NCBI GenBank assembly: GCA_964570285.1
Contig: CAZMXP010000050.1
Location: 1-35,666 of the forward strand
Source: CAZMXP01 sp964570285
GTDB taxonomy: Bacteria; Planctomycetota; PLA2
Length of the DNA stretch: 35,666 bases
Reading direction: 5' to 3'
The stretch's first letter is position 1. Each line of letters begins with the position of its first letter. The translations under genes and the position numbers were made by a program. The notes under the pieces are model-generated. The model had not been told where the DNA came from, searched no databases, and saw only the letters and a list, made by a program, of their open reading frames with translations. Below, piece by piece: positions 8,047 to 16,306 of this stretch.

Positions 8047-8071
8047 CGGGGGTCCGCCCTGCGGACCCCCG
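8047..8071 (-). terminator. GC hairpin between rpoD and the zinc-ribbon gene
   Basis: An 11-bp perfect stem (CGGGGGTCCGC with its complement) has a 3-nt loop, followed on the minus strand only by CTCGTTT. It may be a weak or factor-assisted terminator after rpoD, or a leader structure of the next gene. Confidence 0.4.
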
Positions 8072-8141
8072 TCGCCTTGGGTCGGAGATCGCCCCGCGCC
8101 GCAAGGCGCCTGCGCCTCCCTCCCCCGCCGGTGGGCCAGGC

Positions 8142-9833
8142 TCACCGCTCCCCCGCCCCCTCGAGGAACCCCTCGAGCTTGCGCGCGCGCACGGGATGCT
8201 GGAGCTTGCGCACGGCCTTGGCCTCGATCTGACGCACTCGTTCGCGGGTCACCTTGAAGATCCTACCGACTTCCTCGAGCGTATAGGTATAGCCGTCCCC
8301 GATGCCGTAGCGGAGCTTGATGATCTCGCGCTCGCGGAAGGTCAGGGTCTGGAGCACGCCTTCGATCTTGTCCTTCAGCATCTCGTGGGAGGCCGCCGTG
8401 ACGGGCGACTCCGCCTGCTCGTCCTCGATGAAGTCGCCAAAGTAGCTGTCGTCGCTCTCGCCGATCGGGCGGTCGAGGCTGATCGGGTGCTTGCTGATCT
8501 TCAGCACGCGCTTGGTCTCCTCGACGGAGATGTCGGTCGCGGCCGCGATCTCCTCGATCGTCGGCTCCCGCCCCTTCTTCTGGATGAGCCGCTTGGTCAC
8601 GTTCCGGAGCTTGCTCATCGTCTCGATCATGTGGACCGGGATCCGGATCGTGCGCGCCTGGTCGGCGATGGAGCGCGTGATCGCCTGGCGGATCCACCAC
8701 GTCGCGTAGGTCGAGAACTTGTAGCCGCGGCGGTACTCGTACTTCTCGACCGCCTTCATCAGGCCCGTGTTCCCCTCCTGGATCAGGTCGAGGAAGGTCA
8801 GTCCCCGGTTGCGGTACTTCTTCGCGATCGAGACGACCAGCCGCAGGTTGCCCGAGCTGAGCTTGCGCTTCGCCTCCTCGTACTCCTCGAAGCGGGCGCG
8901 CACCTGGTCCACGCGCTGGCGGAACCGCTCGTGCGTCTCGCAGACCTTGAGCTGGAGCTCCTCGAGCCGCTCGCGGTGCGCCTGGATGTCCTCCTCGGCC
9001 CCCTTGCGCCCCTGCAGCTCGCGGATGCGCGAGGCCCGGTCGTCCATCTCCTCGAGCAGGTCCTCGAGCTCCTCCTTGAGGGGACGGATCTTCTTGACCT
9101 GCAGCGCGAGCTCCTCGAGCAGCACGACGTTGCGCTTGCGGCGCCGCCGGATCAGCTTGTCGAGCTCCTTGCGGCGCGTCTGGGAGGTGCGGGCGCGGTG
9201 GAGTTCCGAGAACTCCTCGCGCGTCCGGTCGAGCACGAGCTTCGCCGTCGTGAGGTTCACCGGCAGGCGCGTCGCGAGCTCGTCCTTGTCCGTCTTGCCG
9301 CTCGTATTGATCTTGAGCGTGCGGTCGAACGCGAGGTCGCCCGCCTGGACCTCCTCGAGGATGCGGAGCGCCCGCTCCTGCGCGTAGGCGCACTCGAGCA
9401 CCTTCACGCGGTAGCGGCGCCGCGTCAGCTCGATCTTCTTCGCGAGCATGATCTCCTCGTCGCGGCTCAGCAGCGGGATCTCGCCCATCTGCGTGAGGTA
9501 CATGCGCACGGGGTCGTCGATCTTCTCGGCGGAACCGCTGCCGAACGGCGCGGTCTCGTCGGGCAGCGGGAGGTCCTCCTCGCTGTCCTCCGCCGGGGCG
9601 ACCTCCGCCTCCTCGTCGCTCGCGCTCTCGGCCTCCTCCTCGCTCTCGACCTCCGCCTCGTCGAGAAGCTGGATGCCCATCTCGTCGAGCTGCGTCAGCA
9701 GGGTGTCGAGCTTCTCGGGGGAGACGAGATCGTCCGGCAGCACCCGGTTGATCTCCTCGTAGGTGAGATAGCCCTTCTTGCGGCCCTCCTCGATGAGGAG
9801 GCGCACGTCAGGGTCGAAGTTCTCGATCGTCAT
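8142..9833 (-). CDS. rpoD: primary sigma factor RpoD (sigma-70)
   Basis: 563 residues. A short region 1.1 (about 1-58) is followed by a very acidic linker (59-95, runs of Glu/Asp). Region 1.2 (about 106-138) begins DDPVRMYLTQMG. A charged helical non-conserved region of about 180 residues (139-320) precedes region 2, with NLRLVVSIAKKY, GLTFLDLIQEGN and FSTYATWWIRQAI for core binding, -10 recognition and melting. Region 3 and region 4 follow; the region 4.2 helix-turn-helix reads TLEEVGRIFKVTRERVRQIE. It directs housekeeping transcription. Its start lies 26 nt inside the end of dnaG, the classic dnaG-rpoD arrangement with likely translational coupling. Confidence 0.97.
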   Translation of the reverse strand: MTIENFDPDVRLLIEEGRKKGYLTYEEINRVLPDDLVSPEKLDTLLTQLDEMGIQLLDEAEVESEEEAESASDEEAEVAPAEDSEEDLPLPDETAPFGSGSAEKIDDPVRMYLTQMGEIPLLSRDEEIMLAKKIELTRRRYRVKVLECAYAQERALRILEEVQAGDLAFDRTLKINTSGKTDKDELATRLPVNLTTAKLVLDRTREEFSELHRARTSQTRRKELDKLIRRRRKRNVVLLEELALQVKKIRPLKEELEDLLEEMDDRASRIRELQGRKGAEEDIQAHRERLEELQLKVCETHERFRQRVDQVRARFEEYEEAKRKLSSGNLRLVVSIAKKYRNRGLTFLDLIQEGNTGLMKAVEKYEYRRGYKFSTYATWWIRQAITRSIADQARTIRIPVHMIETMSKLRNVTKRLIQKKGREPTIEEIAAATDISVEETKRVLKISKHPISLDRPIGESDDSYFGDFIEDEQAESPVTAASHEMLKDKIEGVLQTLTFREREIIKLRYGIGDGYTYTLEEVGRIFKVTRERVRQIEAKAVRKLQHPVRARKLEGFLEGAGER

Positions 9834-11571
9834 TTCGCTCCGTGCCCAACTCTCCGGCGATGCGACCGCCCCGCGCCCGCACCCTCGCCTCTAACCCGCT
9901 CGCGCCTCCGCGAACCGCCCTCTCGATCCTGCGGGGCTCGCCGAGCCGTCGCAGGTGCTGTTCCGCGCGCGCCAGACACTCCGCACCATCCGGCTCCAGA
10001 TCGATCGCGAGCAGCGCCCGGACCACGCTGTCCCGATCCGCGACCGCCGAGAGGAGCGATTCGCGGCTCAACGATTGTCCCCCACGTCGCAAATCGCGGA
10101 GCGCCTCCGCCGCCGCCCGGAGGTCCGGGTCGCGGAACGCCTCCGGCGGGTACTCCTCCTCGAGCCGGGAGAGGAACGCCCCGTCGAGGAGGCAGGCCGC
10201 GAGGAGGTCCTCCTCCGCCGCGCGCCATCCCGACGGGAGCGGCGCCTCTCCCTCGGCCCCCGCCACGGCCGGGGCAGCGGCCCGCGGCCGGGGCAGCCGG
10301 TCGCGCAGCGTGGGCTCGGGGATCTCGAGCCGCCAGGACAGCAACTTGAGGGCCGAATCCCTGCGCAGCGCCGTCGGAAGGCGCGCCACCCCCTGCAGCA
10401 GTTCATCCACACCCCGCTGCCGCCCGTCGAGCGTCGCCATGTCGTGCCGCTCGAGAACCCGGGCGACGCGGTACTCCCACAGATCCTGCGCGGCAGCGAG
10501 CGCGCTCTCGATCCCCCCCACCCCCTGCTGCACGACGACGTCCGCCGGATCGAGCCCCGGCGGGAGCAGCGCCACCGACCCCGGGATCTCCTCCTCCAGC
10601 AGCAGCGCGGCCGCCCGCTCCGCCGCCCTGCGGCCCGCCTCGTCGCCGTCGTAGAGGAGAAAGACCGGCACCGCGAAGCGCCGGAGCTGGGCCGCGTTCT
10701 CGGGGGTGAGCGCCGTGCCCAGCCCCGCCGCCACCTCGAGGAGCCCCGCCTGCTGGCAGTGGAGGACATCGGTGTACCCCTCCACGACGAGGATGCGCCC
10801 CGCGCGGAGCGCCTCGGGTCGCGCGAGGTCGAGGCCATACATCTCGCGGCCCTTCCGGAAGAGCGGCGAGTCGGGGGAGTTGAGGTACTTGGGCTGCGCC
10901 TCCCCCATCGCCCGGGCGCCGAACCCCACGACCTGCCCGCGCAGGTCGCGGATCGGGAACATCACCCTCCCGCGGAAGAAGTCAAACGGCATCCCCTGCT
11001 CGTTGCGCCGCACGAGGCCGGCGTCGATCAGCACCTCGTCGGAAATCCCCTTCCTCGCCGCGTACTGCCGGAGCGCCCCCGATTCGACCGGGGCGAATCC
11101 CAGCCCGCGGGCGTCGATCGTGGCCTCGGTGAAGCCGCGGCCGACGAGGTACTCCAGCGCGAGCCGCCCCGTCGGCCGCCGCAGGACCGCCCGGTAGAAC
11201 CCCGCCGCGAACTCGAGGGCGGCCACCGCGCCCCGGCGCCGGCTTGCGTGGTCGCGCTCCTCCGCCGTCTCCTGCTCGGCGGGAATCGCGATGCCGCACT
11301 CGCGGGCGAGTTCCTCGACGGCCTCCGGGAAGGCGAGGCGGTTGCGCCGCATCAGGAAGGTGATGCCGTCCCCCGCCTCGCCGCAACCGAAGCACTTGTA
11401 GCGGCCGCTCTGCGGGAAGACGACGAACGAGGGCGTCTTCTCCTCGTGGAAGGGGCAGAGCCCCTTGTAGCTGCTTCCCGACCGCTTCAGCGTGACGAAG
11501 CGCGAGACGACCTCGACAAGGTCGATGGCATCCTGCACCGAACGGATCACATCTTCGGGTATGTGCGCCAC
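9808..11571 (-). CDS. dnaG: DNA primase DnaG
   Basis: 587 residues. It makes RNA primers for DNA replication. The N-terminal CHC2 zinc finger has Cys39, His42, Cys60 and Cys63 (CPFHEEKTPSF and CFGC). The catalytic core carries the TOPRIM acidic residues Glu264 in VVEGYTDVL and Asp308/Asp310 in LLYDGDEAG, and the motif KYLNSPDSPLFRKG. The C-terminal helicase-interaction region is present but short and Arg-rich. The start is GTG at 11571 with GGAG 4 nt upstream. It sits between rsmA and rpoD; the last 26 nt overlap rpoD. Family length is usually 580-620 residues, so it is complete. Confidence 0.96.
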   Translation of the reverse strand: MAHIPEDVIRSVQDAIDLVEVVSRFVTLKRSGSSYKGLCPFHEEKTPSFVVFPQSGRYKCFGCGEAGDGITFLMRRNRLAFPEAVEELARECGIAIPAEQETAEERDHASRRRGAVAALEFAAGFYRAVLRRPTGRLALEYLVGRGFTEATIDARGLGFAPVESGALRQYAARKGISDEVLIDAGLVRRNEQGMPFDFFRGRVMFPIRDLRGQVVGFGARAMGEAQPKYLNSPDSPLFRKGREMYGLDLARPEALRAGRILVVEGYTDVLHCQQAGLLEVAAGLGTALTPENAAQLRRFAVPVFLLYDGDEAGRRAAERAAALLLEEEIPGSVALLPPGLDPADVVVQQGVGGIESALAAAQDLWEYRVARVLERHDMATLDGRQRGVDELLQGVARLPTALRRDSALKLLSWRLEIPEPTLRDRLPRPRAAAPAVAGAEGEAPLPSGWRAAEEDLLAACLLDGAFLSRLEEEYPPEAFRDPDLRAAAEALRDLRRGGQSLSRESLLSAVADRDSVVRALLAIDLEPDGAECLARAEQHLRRLGEPRRIERAVRGGASGLEARVRARGGRIAGELGTERNDDRELRP

Positions 11572-11620
11572 GTGTCTCCAACCGGGGTCGACGCCCCCGT
11601 CCCAGACCCCCGACTTTGTC

Positions 11621-12463
11621 TCACTGCCGGGGGACGGTCAAGAGAGAGAGCCACTGCGCCGGCGCAAGCTGCTGGGGCCGCACGTCCGCCGAGAACCCCT
11701 GCGCGAGCAGCAGTTCCCTGTCGAAGAGCCTGCGGAGCGCCTTCCGGCGCTGACCGAACGCCTCGTGCAGCCGCTCCGGGAACCCCTCCCGCGCGAGCCG
11801 GCGCGCGAGCGCGGTGTCCCGCGGGACGAGCCGGAGCAGCGCCGACTCGACCTTCGGCTCGGGCCAGAAGACCTGCGGCGGCACCGCCCGCAGCACGCGC
11901 GCCTCGGCGAGCAGCGCCACCGCGATCGCCATCGGCCCGTACTCCCGCGCGCCGACCGGCGCGGTCATCCGCTCCGCGGCCTCCCGCTGCACGAGCAGCG
12001 TGGCGTCGGCGAAGTCGATCCCCTGCCACAGCAGGCAGGCGACCACCGGCGTCGCGATCGCGTAGGGAAGGTTGGAGACCACGCGGCGGCGGAGCCCGGC
12101 CCCCGCGCCCCCCCAGACCTCCAGCACCGCCGCGTTGAGCCGCCGCTTGCCGTCGAGGATGTCCGCCGTGACGAACCGCACCGAGGCGGGCCAGTCGCGC
12201 AGCGTGCGCGCGAGGGCCTGCAACTCCGCGTCGATGTCGACGCTGACGACGAGCCCCGCGCGCCCGGCGAGCGCGTCGGTCAGGATGCCGGTCCCGGTGC
12301 CGATCTCGAGCACGGCATCGCCCGGCCCCACGTCCGCGTCGCGCACGATCGCGTCGATGAGGTTGCCGTCGACGAGGAAGTTCTGCCCGCGCAGGCGCCG
12401 CGGATGCATGCCGTGGGCCCCGAGCAGCGCGCGGACGCCGGTCTTCGTGCGCGGGACCGCCAC
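11621..12463 (-). CDS. rsmA: 16S rRNA (adenine1518-N6/adenine1519-N6) dimethyltransferase
   Basis: 280 residues. It dimethylates two adenines in the 3' hairpin of 16S rRNA during ribosome assembly, using S-adenosylmethionine. It shows the family N-terminus TKTGVRALL...GQNFLVD (7-32), the SAM motif EIGTGTGIL (53-61), the acidic VSVDID (73-78), and the target-base motif NLPY (131-134). FWPEPKVESALLRL is the usual C-terminal domain block. The chosen GTG at 12463 lies 2 bp after the stop of the metalloprotease gene; a longer open frame upstream is an overlap with that gene. No ribosome site is visible, so coupling to the upstream gene is likely. Confidence 0.95.
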   Translation of the reverse strand: MAVPRTKTGVRALLGAHGMHPRRLRGQNFLVDGNLIDAIVRDADVGPGDAVLEIGTGTGILTDALAGRAGLVVSVDIDAELQALARTLRDWPASVRFVTADILDGKRRLNAAVLEVWGGAGAGLRRRVVSNLPYAIATPVVACLLWQGIDFADATLLVQREAAERMTAPVGAREYGPMAIAVALLAEARVLRAVPPQVFWPEPKVESALLRLVPRDTALARRLAREGFPERLHEAFGQRRKALRRLFDRELLLAQGFSADVRPQQLAPAQWLSLLTVPRQ

Positions 12464-12465
12464 CG

Positions 12466-14607
12466 TCAGTTCGAGACCGACAGCGTGCCCGAGGGCACCG
12501 CCACCGCCGGGGCGGCGAGCGGCGCGGCCGGATCCCCCGCCGACGTGAAGGCGACGACATCCCCCGGCGCGATCGTCGCCTCGAACGTGACGATCGCTCC
12601 CGCCGGGTTGAACGGACCGTTGCATCCCGAGCCGCCGCCGCCGCCGCAGGAGAGGGGCAGGAGCGCGAGGAGGAGCAGCAGGAGCGCGCCACGGCGCCTC
12701 GCGAGCAGGAGAAGGGGGAGGAGCGCGAGGAGGGGGAGCGCCGCGCCCGCCGTCGAACTGACGCTCTTCACCGTGACGTTGTAGGCGACGAGCAGCTTGC
12801 GCGTCGTGCCCGGGTTGAGCTCGAGCCCGAGATCGCCGAAGAGCACCGATCCGTTGTCGGCGCCGAAGGTGCCGCTGGCGAGCACCGGCTCCCCGCGGTC
12901 GATGGTCCCGTCGCCGTTGACATCGAGCACCAGGTCGACCGACGCGACATCCGTGACGTCATGGCCGCTCCCCTGCGCGCGCACGCGGAGGCTGTCCACC
13001 CACAACTCCTCGTGGCTCGGCGGGACGAGTTCCACCGCGAGGAGCGGCAGCGCGCAGACGGGGCTCGCGAACTGCTGGGGGCCGGGGGGCGAGGCGGCCA
13101 CGGTGATCGAGGCCCCGGTGACGGCCGGGGGGGGCGGCAGGGGCCCCCCCGCGCCGGTGAGCGAGAGCGTGTAGGCGCCGGTGCCGCCGGGATTGCCTGT
13201 CGTCGCGCGCGCCGCGACGAGGATCGTGTAGACGCCCGTCTGCGAGAGGGTGCGGGTGATTCTCGCCGTGGGCCCGAGCACCGGCGAGTCCTCCGCCTCC
13301 TCGAGCAGGTCGCTCGGGCGCATCAGGCCGAGTTGCGGCGTGAACGCCGCCGACTGCGCCGTGATGACGGCGGTCTGCCCGGCGGTGCCGTGGAAGACGT
13401 AGTAGTCGCCGAAGTGGAACCCTCCCCCGGGATCGGGCACGCGGCTGTCGCCCGCGGCGAGCGTGCGCGCGAGGATGTCGTCGGAGAGGATCGGCGCCGC
13501 ATCGAGCACGAAGCGCACGGAGCCGGTGTCGCGGCCGGGCCTCACCTGCACGAGTGCGAAGTCTGCGGGATCGTCCGCGGCGGGATCGTAGGTGTCGCCC
13601 GGCTGCCAGCGTTCGTCGGGGGCGAAGACGAAGGGGTTCCCGCCGAGCGCGTCGCTGCCCCCGGCGAGCGCGCCCTCGTCGACGCTCGCGCGGCCGTTGA
13701 TCGCCTCGAGGATCACGCGGTAGCCGCCCGGGGGCAGGTTCGGGATCGTGAAGGCGCCCACGCCGCGACCGTCGACGTTCGTGATGATCCCGACGTGCTC
13801 GGTCCCGGTCGCGCCCGGGCCGAGGACGCGCACGGCGATCTCGTTGATGAAGGCGCCGGAGAGCGCACGCACATCGCCCGAGATCGAGCCGAGGCCGCTC
13901 GTGTCGCCCGGATAGCTGCGCGTGAGCGCGGCCTCGTCGTCGCGCTCGATCGTCGCGCCCTCCTGCGGCAACGCGGGCAGGCGGAAGGGGTACATCGACG
14001 GCATGCGCGCCGGGCCCGCGAGGTCGAACCCGAAGGTGTTGATGTTCGCCATGCCCACCGGCGAGTGGCCGATGCCGAGGCAGTGGCCCAGCTCGTGGAC
14101 CAGCGTCGCGCGGAAAAGCTCTTCGGTCGTCGCGCCCGTCCCCGGCGCCGCCAGCGAGCCGGGGCGCGTGTTGATGACGATCAGGAAGTCGAGAAGCTGT
14201 CCGCTCGCGCCGTTGACGCTCTTCAGCGTGATGCCGAGGACCGTGCTGCTGACGCCGAAGAAGGTGAGGATCTCGCCGTCGGCGTCGAACGCGACCTCGT
14301 GCTGCGAGTTCGTGAAGGTCCCGAACGTGGTCCCCGCGGTCGAGCCGTTGTAGGGCCCCCCCGCGCTCGCGACGCCGAAGATGTCGAGCGCCTCCGGGAC
14401 CGCGTTCCACTGGTTCATCAGGTCCTGCGTCACCGCCCTCGGGTCGGCCACCCCCGCGACCGCCTCCGTATCGACGAGCAGGTTCACCGGGCGCCGGCTC
14501 GCGGGGACAAACTCCGGAACGAACTCCCCGCCCACCTGCGAGTTCGAGATCAGGAAGCCGCTCGCCGCGCCGGCGGCGAGCAGCAGCAGCACCAGAGGGC
14601 GCCTCAC
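12466..14607 (-). CDS. secreted metzincin-type metalloprotease with PPC-like domain and C-terminal hydrophobic tandem
   Basis: 713 residues, GTG start within a GTGA overlap. A signal peptide (VRRPLVLLLLAAGAASG) precedes the catalytic domain. That domain has the zinc motif HELGHCLGIGH (171-181, with Glu172 catalytic) and a Met-turn candidate at RMPSMYP (201-207), as in matrixin-like metzincins. A carboxypeptidase-regulatory-like beta domain (about 235-330) and a pre-peptidase C-terminal-like domain (about 390-480) follow. A calcium-loop-like DVNGDGTIDRGE lies at 562-573. Near the end come two hydrophobic runs (622-635 and 640-652) split by ARRRG, then SCGGGGG and a 55-residue beta-rich tail. 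The first run plus RRR resembles C-terminal sorting tails; the second resembles a lipoprotein signal. It is probably surface-anchored. Confidence 0.87.
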   Translation of the reverse strand: MRRPLVLLLLAAGAASGFLISNSQVGGEFVPEFVPASRRPVNLLVDTEAVAGVADPRAVTQDLMNQWNAVPEALDIFGVASAGGPYNGSTAGTTFGTFTNSQHEVAFDADGEILTFFGVSSTVLGITLKSVNGASGQLLDFLIVINTRPGSLAAPGTGATTEELFRATLVHELGHCLGIGHSPVGMANINTFGFDLAGPARMPSMYPFRLPALPQEGATIERDDEAALTRSYPGDTSGLGSISGDVRALSGAFINEIAVRVLGPGATGTEHVGIITNVDGRGVGAFTIPNLPPGGYRVILEAINGRASVDEGALAGGSDALGGNPFVFAPDERWQPGDTYDPAADDPADFALVQVRPGRDTGSVRFVLDAAPILSDDILARTLAAGDSRVPDPGGGFHFGDYYVFHGTAGQTAVITAQSAAFTPQLGLMRPSDLLEEAEDSPVLGPTARITRTLSQTGVYTILVAARATTGNPGGTGAYTLSLTGAGGPLPPPPAVTGASITVAASPPGPQQFASPVCALPLLAVELVPPSHEELWVDSLRVRAQGSGHDVTDVASVDLVLDVNGDGTIDRGEPVLASGTFGADNGSVLFGDLGLELNPGTTRKLLVAYNVTVKSVSSTAGAALPLLALLPLLLLARRRGALLLLLLALLPLSCGGGGGSGCNGPFNPAGAIVTFEATIAPGDVVAFTSAGDPAAPLAAPAVAVPSGTLSVSN

Positions 14608-15149
14608 TTGCCGCCCTCCCGCGCCGCGGCCGCGACCCTGAGCACTTCGCCCAGCGCGGTGCGGAACTCCCCGAGGGCCACGCGGCGCTTCCCCGCCAGA
14701 TCCTCGACGCCGGTCACGCGGCTCGCCAGGATGCGCGTGCCGTCCTCCTCCTTCCGGAGACGCACCACACCCCGCCCCGCATCGAGCAGCACCGGGTGGC
14801 CGAGCGCGTTGGGGGGACCGAGGAGCAGGATCGCCTCCTCCCCGAGGCGGAAGGTCGGCATGCCCGGCACCACGGTCCGGACACCCTCCGCCTCCCCGCC
14901 CGCGAGGCGCAACTCGACCGTGCCCGACGGGGAGACCCCCTTCATGTCCTCGAGCAGATCGAGGCGCACATGGGTGAAGACGATGCCGGTGCGGGGGTCG
15001 CGCCGCGCCTCGATGCTCGCGCACGAGAGGCAGCAGACCCGCTCCGCTTCGACAAGCAGATCCCGGGTCGTCCGGTCGGGCAGGGTGGTGGCGGGCGCCG
15101 CGGCGGCGAGCAGGGCGAGCAGGGCGCCCCGCCGGAGGAGACTCTGCAT
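14604..15149 (-). CDS. small secreted protein next to a metalloprotease, function unknown
   Basis: 181 residues with a signal peptide (MQSLLRRGALLALLAAAAPATT) and a Cys-rich segment CCLSCASIE right after the mature N-terminus. The rest is predicted beta-rich (TGIVFTHVRLDLLEDMKG, GTVELRLAGG, FRLGEEAILLLGP) and ends in a helix. I do not recognise a named family. Small secreted proteins of this look (an RLxVLxxxKG strand, then an FxxGEExLLFL strand) often sit beside matrixin-like proteases; here the stop overlaps the protease GTG, so the two are co-translated and probably work together, perhaps as inhibitor, substrate or folding partner. This is inference. A TATAAT box lies 12 bp before the ATG. 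Confidence 0.75.
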   Translation of the reverse strand: MQSLLRRGALLALLAAAAPATTLPDRTTRDLLVEAERVCCLSCASIEARRDPRTGIVFTHVRLDLLEDMKGVSPSGTVELRLAGGEAEGVRTVVPGMPTFRLGEEAILLLGPPNALGHPVLLDAGRGVVRLRKEEDGTRILASRVTGVEDLAGKRRVALGEFRTALGEVLRVAAAAREGGK

Positions 15150-15161
15150 GGTGGTGGACGG

Positions 15162-15167
15162 ATTATA
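15162..15167 (-). promoter_or_regulatory. TATAAT -10 element close to a start codon
   Basis: A perfect TATAAT on the minus strand ends 12 bp before the ATG at 15149. A start site about 7 bp downstream would leave a leader of only about 5 nt, and no Shine-Dalgarno is seen. The -35 region has no clear TTGACA. It would start a transcript for the secreted protein, metalloprotease, rsmA, dnaG and rpoD block. Confidence 0.45.
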
Positions 15168-15229
15168 CGGGGCTGGGAGACCGTCGGACGGGCGATCCGG
15201 GACCGCGCGTGCGCTCCGGGCCGCCGGGA

Positions 15230-16306
15230 TCACTCGGAGCGCCTGAGGAAGGCGGTCCACGCCTCCGGGTCGCGGCCGAAGGAGCGCTGGTGCTTTTCCT
15301 CCAGCGCGGCCAGCGCGGTCAGCCAGTAGAGCGCGTTGTCGGAGCGCAGCGCATCCACGAGGTAGAGATCGCTGTCGGGAGCGTGGAGGTGGTGCAGCAC
15401 GAGCGCCGCCTCGAAGCGGACCGCGGCATCGGGGTCCTTCGCGAGCAGCTGGCGCGCGCGATCGAGCGCGCGCGGATCTCTCGCCTCCTCGAGCCCGACG
15501 ATCGCGGCGCGCCGGACGTCGGGACTCGCGTGGTCGAGCGCGGCGATCAGGTCCTCGCGAAAGCCGAGGCGACCGAGGGCGGAGGCCGCCGCCGCGAGCA
15601 CGCGGGGATCCTCCTCCGTCAGGAACAGGTCCCGCAGCCACGCCTCCCTCGCGGAGAGGCGCAGGCGGCCGATCGCCGAGATGATCGAGACCCGGGCGAG
15701 CCAATGCCGGTGCGCGCCCGCGGCCTCCAGCTCGACGATCGCCGTGACCGCCTCCTCCTGCCACCCGAGCTCGACGAACGCGCCCAGTACCGCGGAGCGG
15801 ATGCGCATGCCCGGGTCGTCGGCCCCGTAGCGGAGGAGCGCCCAGAGCGCCTCGCGCTGGCCCGGGTCGCCGACGCGCCCGAGCGCGGTCGCCGCCGCGG
15901 CGCGCACCTCGCGCGAGGGATGGTCGAGAAAGGGGGCGATGTGGCGCGCCGCGTAGCTGCTCCCGCAGCGCGCGAGCGCGAGCAGCAGCGCCTCGAGAGC
16001 CGCCGCGTTCGACTCCTCGCGGAGGCGACGGGCGAGAAAGGGCACCGCCCGTTCGTCGCCGATGCGCAGCAGCGCCTCGGCCGCGGCCGCGCGCACCATC
16101 GAGCTGCGGTCCGTGAGCGCGACGAGCAGCCCCGCCAGCGCCCGGTCGCCGCTCGCGTGGCCGAGAAGCTGCGCGGCCCTCTGCCGGACCGCCGGGTGCG
16201 GGTGGCGGAGCAGGCGCACGCGTTCGCCCGTCGTCCGCCCGATCTGCACCACCTCGCCGCCGGGGGCGGAGAGGAGCAGGAGCAGACCGAGGAGGCCGGC
16301 GCTCAC
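15230..16306 (-). CDS. secreted HEAT-repeat protein
   Basis: 358 residues, GTG start inside a GTGA overlap with the upstream gene. The N-terminus (VSAGLLGLLLLLSAPGG) is a short signal peptide or anchor. The rest is a row of about ten HEAT/PBS-lyase-like helical repeats, for example 'VRQRAAQLLGHASGDRALAG', 'VRAAAAEALLRIGDERAVPF', 'VRAAAATALGRVGDPGQREAL' and 'VRRAAIVGLEEARDPRALDR'. No cofactor or catalytic residues are visible; such arrays bind proteins or nucleic acid. It follows two YkgJ-like genes in the same run and may share their transcript. The C-terminal 50 residues (NALYWLTALAALEEKHQRSF) look like a capping helix pair. Confidence 0.82.
   Translation of the reverse strand: MSAGLLGLLLLLSAPGGEVVQIGRTTGERVRLLRHPHPAVRQRAAQLLGHASGDRALAGLLVALTDRSSMVRAAAAEALLRIGDERAVPFLARRLREESNAAALEALLLALARCGSSYAARHIAPFLDHPSREVRAAAATALGRVGDPGQREALWALLRYGADDPGMRIRSAVLGAFVELGWQEEAVTAIVELEAAGAHRHWLARVSIISAIGRLRLSAREAWLRDLFLTEEDPRVLAAAASALGRLGFREDLIAALDHASPDVRRAAIVGLEEARDPRALDRARQLLAKDPDAAVRFEAALVLHHLHAPDSDLYLVDALRSDNALYWLTALAALEEKHQRSFGRDPEAWTAFLRRSE

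Noticed and set aside
5285..8257. A 990-codon plus-strand open frame
   Set aside because: It is antisense to transketolase, the zinc-ribbon gene and the end of rpoD. It is rich in His, Arg, Glu and Val without any motif; the opposite strand is clearly coding.
11572..11620. Stem between rsmA stop and dnaG start as a terminator
   Set aside because: Complementary CCGTCCC/GGGACGG blocks exist but the loop is long and there is no T-run. It probably does not separate the two genes.
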